Below are positions 12,301 to 24,091 of a DNA stretch of 64,000 nt, one piece after another. The notes under the pieces are model-generated. The model saw only the letters and a program-made list of their open reading frames with translations, searched no databases and had not been told where the DNA came from. A program made the translations under genes and the position numbers. The stretch is from Agroathelia rolfsii (taxonomy: Eukaryota > Basidiomycota > Agaricomycetes > Amylocorticiales > Amylocorticiaceae): positions 1,674,001 to 1,738,000 of the forward strand of contig JABRWF010000001.1 in NCBI GenBank assembly GCA_018343915.1, in the 5' to 3' direction. Within the stretch, counting starts at the first letter, position 1; each line of letters starts with the position of its first letter.

Positions 12301-14894
12301 AGCTGCCAGAGCTGCACTCCGCCACTGCGTTCCCGGCGGAGATGGATGATGGGGAGGTGTTGGAGGTGTTTGAGTTTTCCGAGATGGGTAAGATGGTCAG
12401 GAAGTCGTCACCGGAGACGCACGCCGGGGAGGACAAGGAGGAGACGACGTCGGCCATTGCTGCTTCTCGCGAGGAGCCATCACAGACGGCGGCAGGACGG
12501 TCTCCACGGCCTATTGCGAGTGATTTCTTCGACTTGCCATCCGGGCCTGGGCTTCAGGCTACGACAACTGCTGGTGCTGCCGTACAATCGCAGTCACCCC
12601 ACTCGCCACTATCGCAGTTCAAGAACGATACATCCAGCTCTTGGAGACGTCGCCAGTCTGTCTCCTCTTCTTCATCCCGTGCGGAATCGAACTTGGCCCC
12701 GTTGACGGTGCCCCATCATGGGCATGTACCGCCCCAGCGTTCGCCTCGCAGTCCGAACTTCAGTCGCAAGTCCCAGATTGCGGCTTTTGATGATGCTATC
12801 TTGAGGATCAAGGACGCGATGCATCATGATGTCGAGCCAATGTCAGTGGTTGCTGCACCGTCGAAGACGGCTGCTTCCTCTGCAGGGAAACAAGTGATCT
12901 CACCATCTAGTGCGTCAGCCACGAACGGACCCAATATGTCCCGCAAGGAGGGCCCGTTGGTGCCCGACTCGTTCGCCATCACCTCTATACAAGTGCCAAG
13001 GTCGCCCAAATCAGCCTGGAGGACGTTCAAAGTATCGCTGCCCTCGAAGGGTGTTACTCCACCCCGTGAGCCGGTGCTCAGACGCCAGGTGAACATGATG
13101 CAACGCACGAACGGCCTGCGCCTTACGGATACGCTTTCCTTCCGCCCACCCGTGGAGGCCATGGGCCGCGACCTCTCGCTTCTGCCGGTGCTGTTCCCCA
13201 TACCGAGGTTGGAGCAGGGGCGGATGGTATATCCTGTTTCGATGCCTAAGAAGAGACTTGTCGACGTCAGGTCCGAGCTGGGTGGTCAGAATGGTTATGC
13301 TCATGATGGGGTGGCAGCGGTGGTAGAGAATGGGTTGGACACGATGAGTCGGTCGCCGCCTCCCGAGGTGAGTACGGGTCGGACACCAGAATCAGGGGCT
13401 GTCAAGTTCAACAAGTCTCAGCCCAAGATGCCTATGGGCTCTGGTGTGGCATTTTATCGTGATTCGCCTGTAGAGCCATCTGCAGCCACGGAGACCAAGT
13501 CTTCGTTACGCTTTGTGGTGAGCAGTGAACTGGACGGGTCTTCTGCGTCTACGGAGACCTCTGCTCAGACAAAGGAAGCGCCTGTAACTGTTCTGGAGAC
13601 GATTAACGAGCAAGACACGTCGGACGCCCTAAAGTCTCAGCCTACGTCTCCGAGTGCGGTGCCCTCGTTGCTGCCCGGTAGTAACGATACGCATGGCTCT
13701 ACCGACTCGGTATGTTTTACGACTCGGTTTCTAACATCATCGAAAACTAATGGAAATACTTAGGATGGTCACCAGCCATTGACGCCTTCAACGACGTGGA
13801 CGAAGTCGCCGATGGTCTTCCCATTGATGGAGTCTCCTGCTCGTGCTCCTGATCCGGAGCGTATTAAGGCGGTCTGGTCACAAAGCCGGGACAAGACCGA
13901 CTCCAACCCAATCAACTCACTGCAGGCTATTGCAGATGATCTCCCTGTCATTTCATTTTCTCTGCAGGAGGTCAAGTCGGAGGATGGTGGTACACCGCCG
14001 TCCAGTGTGCCTTCTGTGTCATCTCGAATGTCTCTACAAGATGTTACGAAGGCGTTCCAGCAAGTCCCGTCACCTTCCAGCTCGTTGAGTACGGTCAACA
14101 GGGCTGCGGCTATCCCACCCATGTCTCCTCCAACCACGGCTACTGCTTCTTCCAGCACAGCGCCGCCCTCCGTGCGACCACCGCCATCGTACAGCTATGT
14201 GCTGCCCCACCCAATGTCAAGCCCAGCCATGCGACCGCCATACGTTGGCTACCCATCCATGGTGAACCACCACCACCCGCCAAATGCTGCAAACATCATG
14301 TACCCTCCTCCCATGGCGTCATCACCCATACCCGTATCAGGACACCACGGACTACCACCACATATGAGCGGTCAGGCTCCGCCAATGTATCCCGGTACAC
14401 CGATGTGGGTGCCCATGCCGTCTCCGGGTGCTCAGGGCCCACCGGCCCCCAATGGGTTCGTGCGCCCGCTGGCTTCGCCTTACCCGCCACCGCAGATGAT
14501 GGCGTATCCCTCCCCATCCGGTCAGCCTGTTTATGCGTCCATGCCGATGCCACCCCCACCCCAAGCGAACAGAGCGCCATCGCAAGCACAGCAGCAAGGA
14601 CCTCCCGTCCTCGCAGCGAACGGGCGCGGTAGAGGAAACATCTTACCGAGCCCTGCCTTATCGCATGCCTCGCCTGTTATGTCAATGTACACCGCGAGCC
14701 CAGTGCTGATGCACTCGCCCATGGTACCGAACGCCCAGGCCGCTGCCCACCAGTATATGAGTGGTCTTCCCCCATCCGTAGGAGGGCGTGGTACACCTCA
14801 TCTTGTAAATTCTGCTGCTGCCACCGGACCGCCCAACGCTCAAGTACAAACAGCTTTCACGCCTGGTACACCCTATCAACCACGGCCTTGGTAA
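9334..14894 (+). CDS. Very large low-complexity protein, function unknown
   Basis: Six exons (9334-9532, 9592-10065, 10130-10269, 10363-11916, 11961-13709, 13764-14894) splice in frame to 1748 residues. The product is almost wholly disordered: an N-terminal FSAVNINKKFLEKNS segment, a polyglutamine tract, a short acidic motif EEDEDDNFLSGVIAFGDGRQ, repeated RDRD/RERD residues, a poly-Gly run, a charged helix rich in Glu/Arg/Lys (about 11640-11830), Ser-rich phospho-site-like stretches and a Pro/Met/Tyr-rich C-terminus. The N-terminus weakly recalls PRRC2/BAT2 proteins and the composition suggests RNA-granule or translation-linked work, but this is inference. Frame continuity across every junction argues that it is real. 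No known domain recognised. Confidence 0.8.
9735..9800 (+). repeat. CAG/CAA repeat coding for polyglutamine
   Basis: Interrupted CAG/CAA triplets inside exon 2 of the large disordered gene encode two Gln runs separated by PLQQL. Expected to vary in length between strains. Confidence 0.85.
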
Positions 14895-15292
14895 AGAACA
14901 AACAAGAAAGAGGGAGGCTTCCCTGAGCTTGACTTGGTTGATTTCTTTCTGGCTACACTTGCGAATCTTTGTCGTTTTTCCTCTCGTTTTTCTTGGAACT
15001 TGGCATGTGTTGTCTCTTTTCTTTAGCTGTGACAACTGTTTTTTTTTATTGCTTTCCTCGCCGTTTTTATTTCTCCCTTTCTTTCCTGTGCTTCTGTTGT
15101 CTACGCATTATTAGCATTATTGTCATCAACAGCATCAATTTATAATTTTCATTCAATCGTCATTTTTTTTTTTTTTCGCACTCTCGCTTAAGCCTCCGGA
15201 GAGGCCGGTGTGTGTGTGAATTAAATTATTGATTAATCCAAGGGTGGGAGTGTTCTGGTAATAGGGAATACACGATAAGTCTATGTAAGAAA
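14895..15292. other. Convergent 3' region
   Basis: About 400 bases between the large disordered gene (+) and succinyl-CoA ligase (-). Pyrimidine-rich with a 14-base T run near 15163-15176, as expected of 3' UTRs. No coding frame seen. Confidence 0.6.
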
Positions 15293-17014
15293 TCACACCG
15301 CAAGCTGGACAGCGCGCTCGGCAGCGTCGTCAAGGCTGTCGATGGCGATAATCTTCATACCAGATTCCCGGATCATGCTATACACAGAGAAAATGGATTA
15401 GTAATAAATAAGGCAGTCTCGAGGGAATGACTTACTCCTTGGCCTCCTGCTCCTTGGTGCCCTTGAGACGGACAACAAGGGGGACGGTCATGTTAAGGTC
15501 CTTGGTGGCCTTGATGACACCCTCGGCAATATAATCGCAGCGCATGATACCACCGAAGATGTTGATGAAGATGCTCTTCACCTTGGGGTCCGCGAGCAGA
15601 ATCTCAAAGGCACGCTTGACGGTCTCGGGGCTGGCACCTCTGTGTTATTGCAAAACAAAGAATCAGAGATGAGTAAAAATAACCCATTAGACCATACGTA
15701 AAACGCACCCTCCAACATCAAGGAAGTTGGCGGGTTGGCCGCCATGCAGCGAGAGTACATCCATCGTGGCCATGGCAAGACCGGCGCCGTTGACAAGGCA
15801 GCCGACGTTGCCATCGAGCTTGATGAAGTTCAGGCCATACTTCTGCGCCTCGACCTCGGACGGCTCCTCCTGCGAAATGTCGCGCAGTTCGAACACGTCC
15901 TTTTGGCGGAACTCGGCGTTATCATCAAAGCCAAATTTGGCATCCATGCTAATGATAGTAGGACGGCGTGAGTGAACGTGGAAAAAATATTGAACCAAAT
16001 ATCTAAATTAGGCAAGCTGGGCGATACGTACCAGAGCACAGCGCCGTCCTTTGTCTCAGCCATAGGGTTGATTTCGATCTGGGTGGCATCCTTATCCTTG
16101 AACAATTTGTAAAGGTTGACAAAGATGTCTGCGGCCTCTGCCTGGGCCTGTTCAGTGCTGAAACCGAGCTTCTTGGCCAATTCGAGCGCCGTCTCCTTCT
16201 TGAGACCGGTAGCAAGATCAATAGGCGTCGTGATGATAGCTTCGGGATCCTTGGCAGCAACTTCCTCAATGTTCATACCACCCTGGTTGGAAGCAACGAG
16301 GACTGCGCCTTGGCTGACACGGTCGTTGAGCACAGCAACGTAGTACTCGTGGGCAGGGTCCCGGCGCTCAGCAAGCATGACAGCATTGCAGATACGTCCA
16401 CCTGCACCGGTCTGCTTTGTGATGAGGTTGGAGCCGATCATCTGCTTGGCATAGTCCTGGGCCTGTTGGGGGCTGGTCGTAGTTTTTTGTGATTTAGGAT
16501 GAGTTGGATTTACGAAACACGCTGGATGTGGATTATTACGGACCTGTCAACCAAGTGCACACCGCCTTGGAGACCAGTATCGAATTTGCCCTTGCCACGA
16601 CCACCGGCGAGAACTTGAGCCTTGATGACGAGCTTGTCTTTGCCTGTGAAGAGTGTCTGGTCAATACTCTGCGCATGGAAGCACGTGTTTTATGACGATG
16701 GTGAAACGAACCGAAGTTCTTTGCAACCTCGAATGCCTCTTCAGGTGACTTGGCAGCTATGCTCTTGGGAGTCGGGATCCCGTACTAATAGCATAATCAG
16801 ATATACGATTTCGACAAGTAGAGCATATGTAGAAAAAATACTCACGGAATTGAGCAAGGTCACGGATTGATATTCATGAATGGAGAGGAAACGCCTCTGG
16901 CCGGCAGATGCAACCTGAAAACGAAAAAGATTCAGATTTCGAGAACAGTTAGCAGAATTTCTTGCAAACACTTACACGAGCCAAGGAGCCCGCCTTTCTG
17001 AGTGACGCGAGCAT
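15293..17014 (-). CDS. LSC2: Succinyl-CoA ligase beta subunit, mitochondrial
   Basis: TCA-cycle enzyme subunit that forms ATP (or GTP) from succinyl-CoA together with the alpha subunit, in the mitochondrial matrix. The start ATG at 17012-17014 gives [13 protein letters not shown], a basic presequence. After introns the mature start [20 protein letters not shown] is typical, followed by an ATP-grasp fold ([12 protein letters not shown] segment near 16600), [36 protein letters not shown] and [19 protein letters not shown]. The ligase/CoA-binding part has [34 protein letters not shown] and [20 protein letters not shown]. Ends VQLAV with TGA at 15293-15295. At least seven introns. Intact and of normal length. 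Confidence 0.95.
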
Positions 17015-17575
17015 TTGGAGGAGATGTTTGGACGGATGGGCCGGGAGAATGGGAAGAAGGAAAGTGGTAATGCTTACGTAACGAGCTCGCACCGCTACAA
17101 GAGGCCCGCGACTCCGAATTTGACGAACTCAGACCAGAACGCAGACGACGGTCGACCATCTCATATCCGTTGATCCTCCTGTCTCTCACCAGTGGGTCAG
17201 GACACGTCCCGGCACATCTGGCAAAGCTCTGGCAGAAGGACATGCTCGCCTTGAGTTCGGTCAGCTTTTGATCCCGTGGGTTGCTCGAAATTAGGCAGAG
17301 GGATATTTTTTATTTCTATTTGAATCTCCCATATGTTTCGTATAGTTACTTGTTCGCTTTATGTTCTGGACATTCCGCTCGTAATATGATGGACAACCTG
17401 CTACGTATCTCTTGCAATGCGTATGACGCGTGTTGTTGTGGATTTCTCCAAATCAGGGAGGAATCTGACAGGCACTTCTTGGGTCATGTCCGTCATATAA
17501 AACTTGTTCTTCTCCCATGGATAAACTCACAACCTATCCGACTTCCCTCCTCAACATACTTGTTATTCTTGAACG
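17015..17575. other. Divergent intergenic region, LSC2 / DinB-fold gene
   Basis: 561 bases between opposite start codons; should hold two promoters. A frame running 17014-17243 upstream of the LSC2 start lacks presequence character and is not needed. No clear TATA box. Confidence 0.55.
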
Positions 17576-18410
17576 ATGATGAGCTCTATCAATAGCGAAG
17601 CAGATGCTACTCAGCTTGATCAGCTATTGCACGTTGCTGTTGCCGTTTTGACACAAGCGATCGAGGTGGTGCAAGATGTCCTCACAGAGGACCAGCAACT
17701 AACACAACAGTCAAAATACATGCCAGGCTCGACCATTGGTATAGGCCTAGCCCATATACATATGTACTTGCAGAGCGTTGTTACTGATGGTACAAATAGG
17801 CAAACACCTCCGTCATGCACGCGATCACTACGTCCTGCTTGCTCAATGTATGACGGTTCCAGCGCCTCGGAAATTATCATATGATGTTCGCATCCGAAAT
17901 ACACCAATGGAGACCAGCCGTACGGCAGCTGTAGAAGCATTGCAACATGCGATTGGTCTCCTGCGAGATGTTGTTCCTCGGTCGAGACTGAATGAAACTA
18001 TCACCTTGGAGGCAGTTACTCCTCATAACCAAGTTTTGGAGACAACTTTCGGCCGAGAGGTAAGGTTTATCTGTTATGTGAGGTCGACATATTTGACAAG
18101 TCATCCCTCTTCCTGTAGTTATGGTTCGGCAGTCTACATGCTGTTCATCACTGGTCGATGGTACGAATGCACTCTCATTATGACGTTTCAAATTGCTAAT
18201 AGTATATCATGTCAAATTGCTATTTTACCCAGGTCCGTGTGATTGCTGGAGAGATGGTAAGACACAGAGAAAAGAATTGGCATTCTCTACACACCCTTAT
18301 ATTTTTTCTTCCAGGGTCTAACGCTCAAAGATGAATTCGGATTTGCGCCCTCGACGCTTGTCCACCACGGCAGTGAGTCGACACTGGGGGCAAGCGGGGC
18401 CAAGATGTGA
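17576..18410 (+). CDS. DinB-fold (YfiT/DinB-like) metal-binding protein
   Basis: Four-helix-bundle protein of the DinB superfamily; members bind a metal through three His and some are thiol transferases, but most are uncharacterised. Five exons: the start ATG is at 17576-17578 (a second Met follows at once), with introns near 17736-17798, 18060-18118, 18160-18230 and 18257-18314. The spliced protein has GKHLRHARDHYVLL, then RNTPMETSRTAAVEALQHAI, and a C-terminal LWFGSLHAVHHWSMVRVIAG plus DEFGFAPSTLVHHGS. The HxxH-like pair in the first motif and HAVHH in the last fit the metal ligands, and the C-terminal GFAPST motif matches bacterial relatives. Function and substrate are unknown. Bacterial-like sequence in an intron-rich fungal gene suggests an old transfer. 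Confidence 0.82.
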
Positions 18411-18711
18411 CATTTCCATGCATGTAATCACAATTGTCACCGTCACATCCCACTTTACGATCATCACGACTGCGATGATGATCACATATTACCTGACTTA
18501 ATTGCTCATGGTATTTACTTACATGATTCCATCTAATCTACTGCAGTAGTGTTAGTGTACTACGAAAGATTATATCTCTATGATTGTGATATATTTTGTT
18601 CATTTTGAAGCTAGAAGGCCAAGGCAGATATAGCCGCGCCTCACCCTTGCCACGTCCGCCGACTAGTCGCGTTCATGATGCATGCACACACAGGTTGATG
18701 ACCAACGACTC

Positions 18712-21700
18712 ATGCCACTCTCCAAGCTCGATGACGGCGACCGTCCTATAGCCATTGAGCTGCAGGGTCTTCATGCTGCAATAGAAAAACTGCAGGTGAT
18801 GCCATTCAGCTCCAATGCGCAGACAACCACCGCTTAATACCAGACTATGTCTTATTACATGTACTCTTATTGTAGCGTGAAGCCCACGCGTCCTCAGTCA
18901 AGCTTCAGCAGCAATCTCTATCGTACTCTGCTAATATCGCGCGTGCACAAGCACTAGAGCACGAAAATGCTCGTCTTAGAGAGGAACTTGCATTCTTGCG
19001 CGCCGTGCCAGATATCTCTCCTAATCCCGCAACACTACAAGTGCAAGAACTCACTATCGCACTGCGACGCCTCAACGATAAGCTAGATGAGTCCGAAGCT
19101 GCTATATTAGCACGGACGATAGAACGCGAACGTGCGTTGGATGAAGCGTCGACGGCGAAGCTGCAAGCCGAAGGAGCGTATGATCTTGCTGCTCGTGCTA
19201 GAGGGAAAGAGGAGCAGGGCAAAATCAGAGAACGAGAGTTGCTCATCAAGCTCAGAGCGGTGGAAGAGCAACAGAAGATGTCCGATCTTGTTGTGCAGGT
19301 ATGTTTCCTGATCTTTAATGATGCATGCCAACCCCACGAGAACTAAGCCAAGTAGGAATATGCGAGCCTCGTGCGCACCATGGAGGGAAGGCAGTCTTTA
19401 CATTCGCCCAAACGATCTCAATCGTTCTCTACAAATGCCTCTAGCTCCAGTGTGACCCTTCTCGATGGACTGGCAGAAGGCAAGCTCAGTATACAGAAGC
19501 TCTTCGATGAGTTTAGGGCGGAAAACGAACATCTTCAATCCGAGATATCACAACTCAAGGATGAAAATGCCTTTCAGCTGTCGAAGCTCGCTGCCCAGCA
19601 AAACAGCGTCGAATCACATAGCAAGAAGCTGGCTGAGGTTCAATCCAAGCTAGATAGTCATCTCAGAGATGACAAAACAGCTGCGAAGATGGTCTCCCGA
19701 TATATGTAAAGCATTAATACTCCTTCCAGAGTGTAATATAACTAAATAAAATAAAATTCTAGGAAGTTCTCACAGTCGGCAACTGATGGGCTTCAAAGAG
19801 CTATTGAAGCGCTCAAGCAGCGCCATGCCGCTACCGCCTCGAGTATGTCCTCTCAGATATCCGAACAAGCTAGCGAAATCGCGGAACGGGAGGAACAAAT
19901 AAGTCGTCTTCGCAAAGCTTTAGACGACCTCAGCGCTGATTTCCAGCGAGAAGCATATGGCTGGCGCAGAGAAATATCATTGCGGCTGGCTCTCCTCAGT
20001 AGGGAGGAAAGCATAGCGGAAGCTCTGCGTCGATGGGCTCGTAAAATGCACGAGCGGCTCTCTGACCCTGCCCATCAACAACAGCCAGATTCTGTCGTGG
20101 AAGACGCTCTGAGGGGCGCCGACCAGATTCTCGGCCTGTTAGATGGCGAACCCGAGAAAGAGGAGCATACATCTGACTCCATGGCACGCATCATATCCGC
20201 CGAGGCTGCGGTAACAAGATTATCGGAAGAGCTTCGCGTTCAGCTGCGTAGACGACTAGACTTGGAGCGAGGTGCTGCTGGCATAGACGTCGAGCAGTTT
20301 GTTGAACACGTCTTATCCTTCAAGACTCCCCTAGAACCAAGAATCCATACCATTTCACGCCCGAGACCTACTCGTGCACGAGCTGCTGAGACCAAGAGCA
20401 CAATCAGCATCCCTCCAGCTCCCCAACCAGCAGCAACTCCGAATATACCGTCACCTCAACTGTCGGCATCGAAGCCTGTGTCTGTTAAGGACTCGGCCCA
20501 AATAGATCAACCACCTCCTGAGGCTGTTGTACCAGAGGAGATAGCCATCACACCTACAAATTTGCTTTCAACGACATTGGCTGAGCCGGCCTCAGAATCT
20601 GTTCAGCCTATCACAGAAGAGGTGGATACTAATATCCATGAATCAATTCAAATGGCCAGCGACGTATCGCCTCCTGGCGAGGCTGATATACCTCCAGAAC
20701 CACCTTCTGACTCTATAAACACTCCTTTAACTTCGTCTCCCTCTCCTTCTCACTCCATAACGGATGGCCATGGTTCGCTAATGCAGGAAGAAGCCGACAT
20801 ATCACCCGAACCGAGCGAGGCTAATGATCCGCCAGAGCCCTCCCCCGTCATATCAGAGACAGCTCATGTGGCCATCTTAGAACCTGATCCCGATCCATTG
20901 CCGTCACCTGTCGTCCAGCATCCCTCAACAGGCCCACCACCATATATCATCGTAGAGGAAGTGATGGAGCCAGCTCCTGTTTTAGACCAAACCCCCGCGG
21001 ATGATGATCCTTTCATTTCTCACTATGAACCCGAGTACGAACCCGAGCCTGAGGCCTTGTCAACGCCTGGCCAATCTCCAGAGACAGAGGCGCTTATCGC
21101 CAGCCTGAACGAGGTTCGACATCGTTATGATGACATTCAACGCTCGTTCCGGGAGTGTCATGCCGCTTTGAAGGACCTCAAGAAATCGGTGTCGTCCAAC
21201 TCCTCTCTCACAGCCTCACTTCCAAACGGTGTTACCATCTCTGTACTTACTACTGCCGTCGATCGTCTGAACGACTTTAACGAGGATGCGCGTGTCGAAC
21301 TCGAGATTCATGTGGCAGATGAAGAGCTTGTTGCACGCGGATTTGAAACATTACTATGTGTTCCGGGGGCTCTGGCCACCGCTCAGGAAGAGGAGGATGC
21401 GCACAGAGAGATACGTGCGTTTGTCGATGGGACGGAGAAGAGCGTGGCAAAGGCCAACGTCCAGCTTGGGAAGAAGCTTGAAGATCTTCAGCATGATATT
21501 GCATGCATCAAACTGTCTCTTCATGAGCTGCTGTCCGCACCCTCTCCCGAAGAGAAGGAGCTGGAATTACATCAAAGGGATACTGGCAGCAGCTCCGAGA
21601 TTGGCACCGGAGGATGGGCGCAATGGATTCGGCGACCTACTTACATCCAACGAAGCCCTAGTCCCGCGCCCACATTCGGACATGTAATGACGACACCTTC

Positions 21701-22022
21701 TCTGCGCCATTCCTCGTCCCACTCATCGCTACCTCGAATGCCTTCGTTCCAGGAACTGCCGGCGCAACAGCGTGATCCATTTGCAGCTCTGGATCTGAAG
21801 GTCCCAATGCCGAAGCACCACTTCCAAGCGCAATTGGCCCCTCCTATTGCCTCCCCTTCTCGCGCTCCGTCTCCAGCGGCCACGAGGGCGCGCACGACAA
21901 GCGCAATGTATATGATTGGACTCGGCTCGCGGTCATCAGTGAGCCTCGGCGCATCGCCCAAGAAACAACCGGTGGTCCCGTCTATTATCAGCCGCGAGAT
22001 AGCAGCAGATGATATTGAGTAA
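18712..22022 (+). CDS. Long coiled-coil protein, function unknown
   Basis: Four exons (18712-18795, 18876-19298, 19356-19705, 19763-22022) give 1038 residues. Residues 1-520 are mostly coiled coil: repeated Leu/Glu/Arg heptads such as ENARLREELAFLR, ENEHLQSEISQLKDENAFQL and EIAEREEQISRLRKALDDL. A Pro/Glu/Ser-rich acidic linker follows (about 20380-21060), with many EPEPEP-type repeats, then a second helical part (LIASLNEVRHRYDDIQRSFR to HDIACIKLSLHELLS) and a Ser/Pro-rich tail. The layout recalls scaffold proteins of autophagy or of the cytoskeleton (for example Atg11-like), but no diagnostic domain was recognised, so no function is assigned. The start is chosen because it is the only ATG in frame with the first exon. 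Confidence 0.8.
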
Positions 22023-22352
22023 GCAAGATTTTCAGAAGAACAACGCGTAGTTTCGAATTTGTTTGATCTTCTCTATCTATCGTATCTCCTACTCCCTTTC
22101 CTTCTTTGATTCTCTCTCCCACTTTCCCGTTCCGAGTCGGCCGTGATTACGCGCATGATTTGTATATGATCTTGGCCTTTCAGTCAGCATGGACAGTAAA
22201 TACATTGGACTATCTGTATATGTTCATCCGTCCCCATTCACCGACCGGTTAATACTATAACCGGTTGACATAAAGAAGTGTCATTTACTCACAACCCATG
22301 ATCAATGTAGTCTCCGTCGTGCGAGTATTTCAACCCAGACGGGCTTGCTTCT
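22023..22352. other. Intergenic region upstream of the thioesterase
   Basis: 330 bases holding the 3' UTR of the coiled-coil gene and the promoter of the thioesterase gene. The notable item is the inverted repeat at 22244-22265. Confidence 0.6.
22244..22265. promoter_or_regulatory. Perfect inverted repeat ACCGGTTA-N6-TAACCGGT
   Basis: Two 8-base arms in perfect inverted order around a 6-base spacer, 88 bases upstream of the thioesterase ATG. The spacing and dyad symmetry suggest a site for a dimeric transcription factor such as a Zn2Cys6 protein (CGG-type half sites are included), but the binder is unknown. Confidence 0.45.
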
Positions 22353-23916
22353 ATGCACTTGTTAGATCCCACTACTGCCAAGACCTCTATCAGCACTGGA
22401 CCTGGCAACATGTCGAACCCAGACCAGACCCAGGAAGAACACGAGCATATCTCGACCTCGCTCGCTATTGAGCAGATCGATACCAATCTATTCCGGTCCA
22501 CATCGCTCTGGCGGCCTGTCCGAGCACGGAGTGCGTTTGGTGGCCAGGTTATTTCCCAGGCCGTCGTCTCTGCTACGAACTGCACCGACCCTGCGTTTGC
22601 TCTTCATGTGTGTGACTGTTAACACTGAAACATTTGAATGTTTCTAACAGACAACATAAACAAATATTGCATGTCTGCTTGATACTATTCTAGTCATTGC
22701 ATTGCTACTTCCTCCTAGGTGCTAACCCGTCCATCCCAACTATTTACTATGTCGACCGCCTGCGCACTGGTCGCTCATACTCCACCCGTTCCGTGCGCGC
22801 CGTGCAGCAGGGCAAAGTCATCTTCATTATGATGTGCTCATTTCATAAACCTGAACTACGCCAACCGACTCACTCGTGGCCGATGCCGCGTGGTGTACCC
22901 CCTCCGGAGCAATGCGAACTCGAGGAGGCCCGATGGACACGGGAGGCACAGACGCTGACAAACGAACGGCTGAAGAAGGCTTATCTTGCCTTTGCAGCGG
23001 AGAGGACGGCCAGTCCGATTGCTGTTAGTAAAGCCAAGGAGGGCTGGGTGATGAAGGACGGGACAAAGTGTTATATGTATTGGATGCAGGCGAGGGACGT
23101 GAGTGTACAGAAATACGGGGCGCCCTTCCAAAAGGTTTTTATCATTTTAGTATTATATATACATATGGACCTTTTGGCTTACGACTTTACTTGTCCTATC
23201 GTCTTCCAGTGCATACTGGCATATTTGTCAGACCTTTACTTGTACGTTCAAGTCCCTAAATCTATGGACTGTATTCCTAAATGGAACCTCTTGTTTAGCA
23301 TACCCACTGCAGGCCTCGAGCTCGGTCTTCAGCGTTGGGGGCAGGGGCCTGATGCCCTTGGAATGTCTGTAAGTTGAATTCGAGAGAAGACAGCTTCCTA
23401 CCTTCAAAAAATACTAACGTATTTCTATTTACAGTCTACCCTAGATCATACAATCTATTTCTATAGGTGCGTCCCTGACTGTTGAGGTCTTTCTGCTAAT
23501 GACCAACCTCTAAATGTTCAAACGGTCTTCAGCGACAAATTCGATTGCGGCGATGCTCTCCTTTATTATGTCAGTACATGTGCCCTCTATGATGGTCTGA
23601 TCCACCAATTGATGCCAACTGCCCCTCTCTCCCACTCGCCTTAATCAGATGTTCTGTCCCTGTGCTGGAGATGGCCGTGCCGTCGTCCACGGACGAGTAT
23701 GTCATCAGCATTGCTGCTCTTCCTCAATGCTAGGGATATCCTGATGGACTAATCATGATTGTTTCTCAGCTCTATTCTCGTGACGGCACCCTCGTAGCTG
23801 TCACATCGCAAGAGGGCGTTGTCAGAAGGAAGCATCTGCTTGATGCACCATCCTCCGAGTCGTCAACATCAACGACATCACCACCGTCGGTCGCCGGAGT
23901 CACGCCCAAACTCTAA
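22353..23916 (+). CDS. Acyl-CoA thioesterase, ACOT8/TesB/TES1 type
   Basis: Hydrolyses acyl-CoA to free fatty acid and CoA; the fungal and animal relatives act in peroxisomes in beta-oxidation. Double hotdog fold. The N-terminal half has LFRSTSLWRPVRARSAFGGQ and VISQAVVSATN, then after an intron LHCYFLLGANPSIPTIYYVD and RTGRSYSTRSVRAVQQGKVI. The second half has CILAYLSDLYF, STLDHTIYFY and a C-terminal GRLYSRDGTLVAVTSQEGVV. The start is ATG 22353-22355; an in-frame ATG at 22410 is an alternative. Introns lie near 22609-22693, 23136-23209, 23240-23301 and several more to 23770; the donor at 23136 (GTTTTT) is weak but needed. The protein ends PKL, a weak peroxisomal signal. Confidence 0.9.
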
Positions 23917-24091
23917 TAGATAACGGATAGACTGATTTTGCGCTAATTAGCTCATAAAGTTCACTGCTAGCTAGATACTGCACTATAATACATATTGATT
24001 ATAACGGATACTATGCTAAAATATTACTGATTCGTTACATATGTCTGAAATCAAAGAAAATAAACATTCATCGACAACATAAAAATCATTC

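Noticed and set aside
17014..17243. N-terminal extension of succinyl-CoA ligase
   Set aside because: The extension lies in another frame from [13 protein letters not shown], which is itself a good presequence start.
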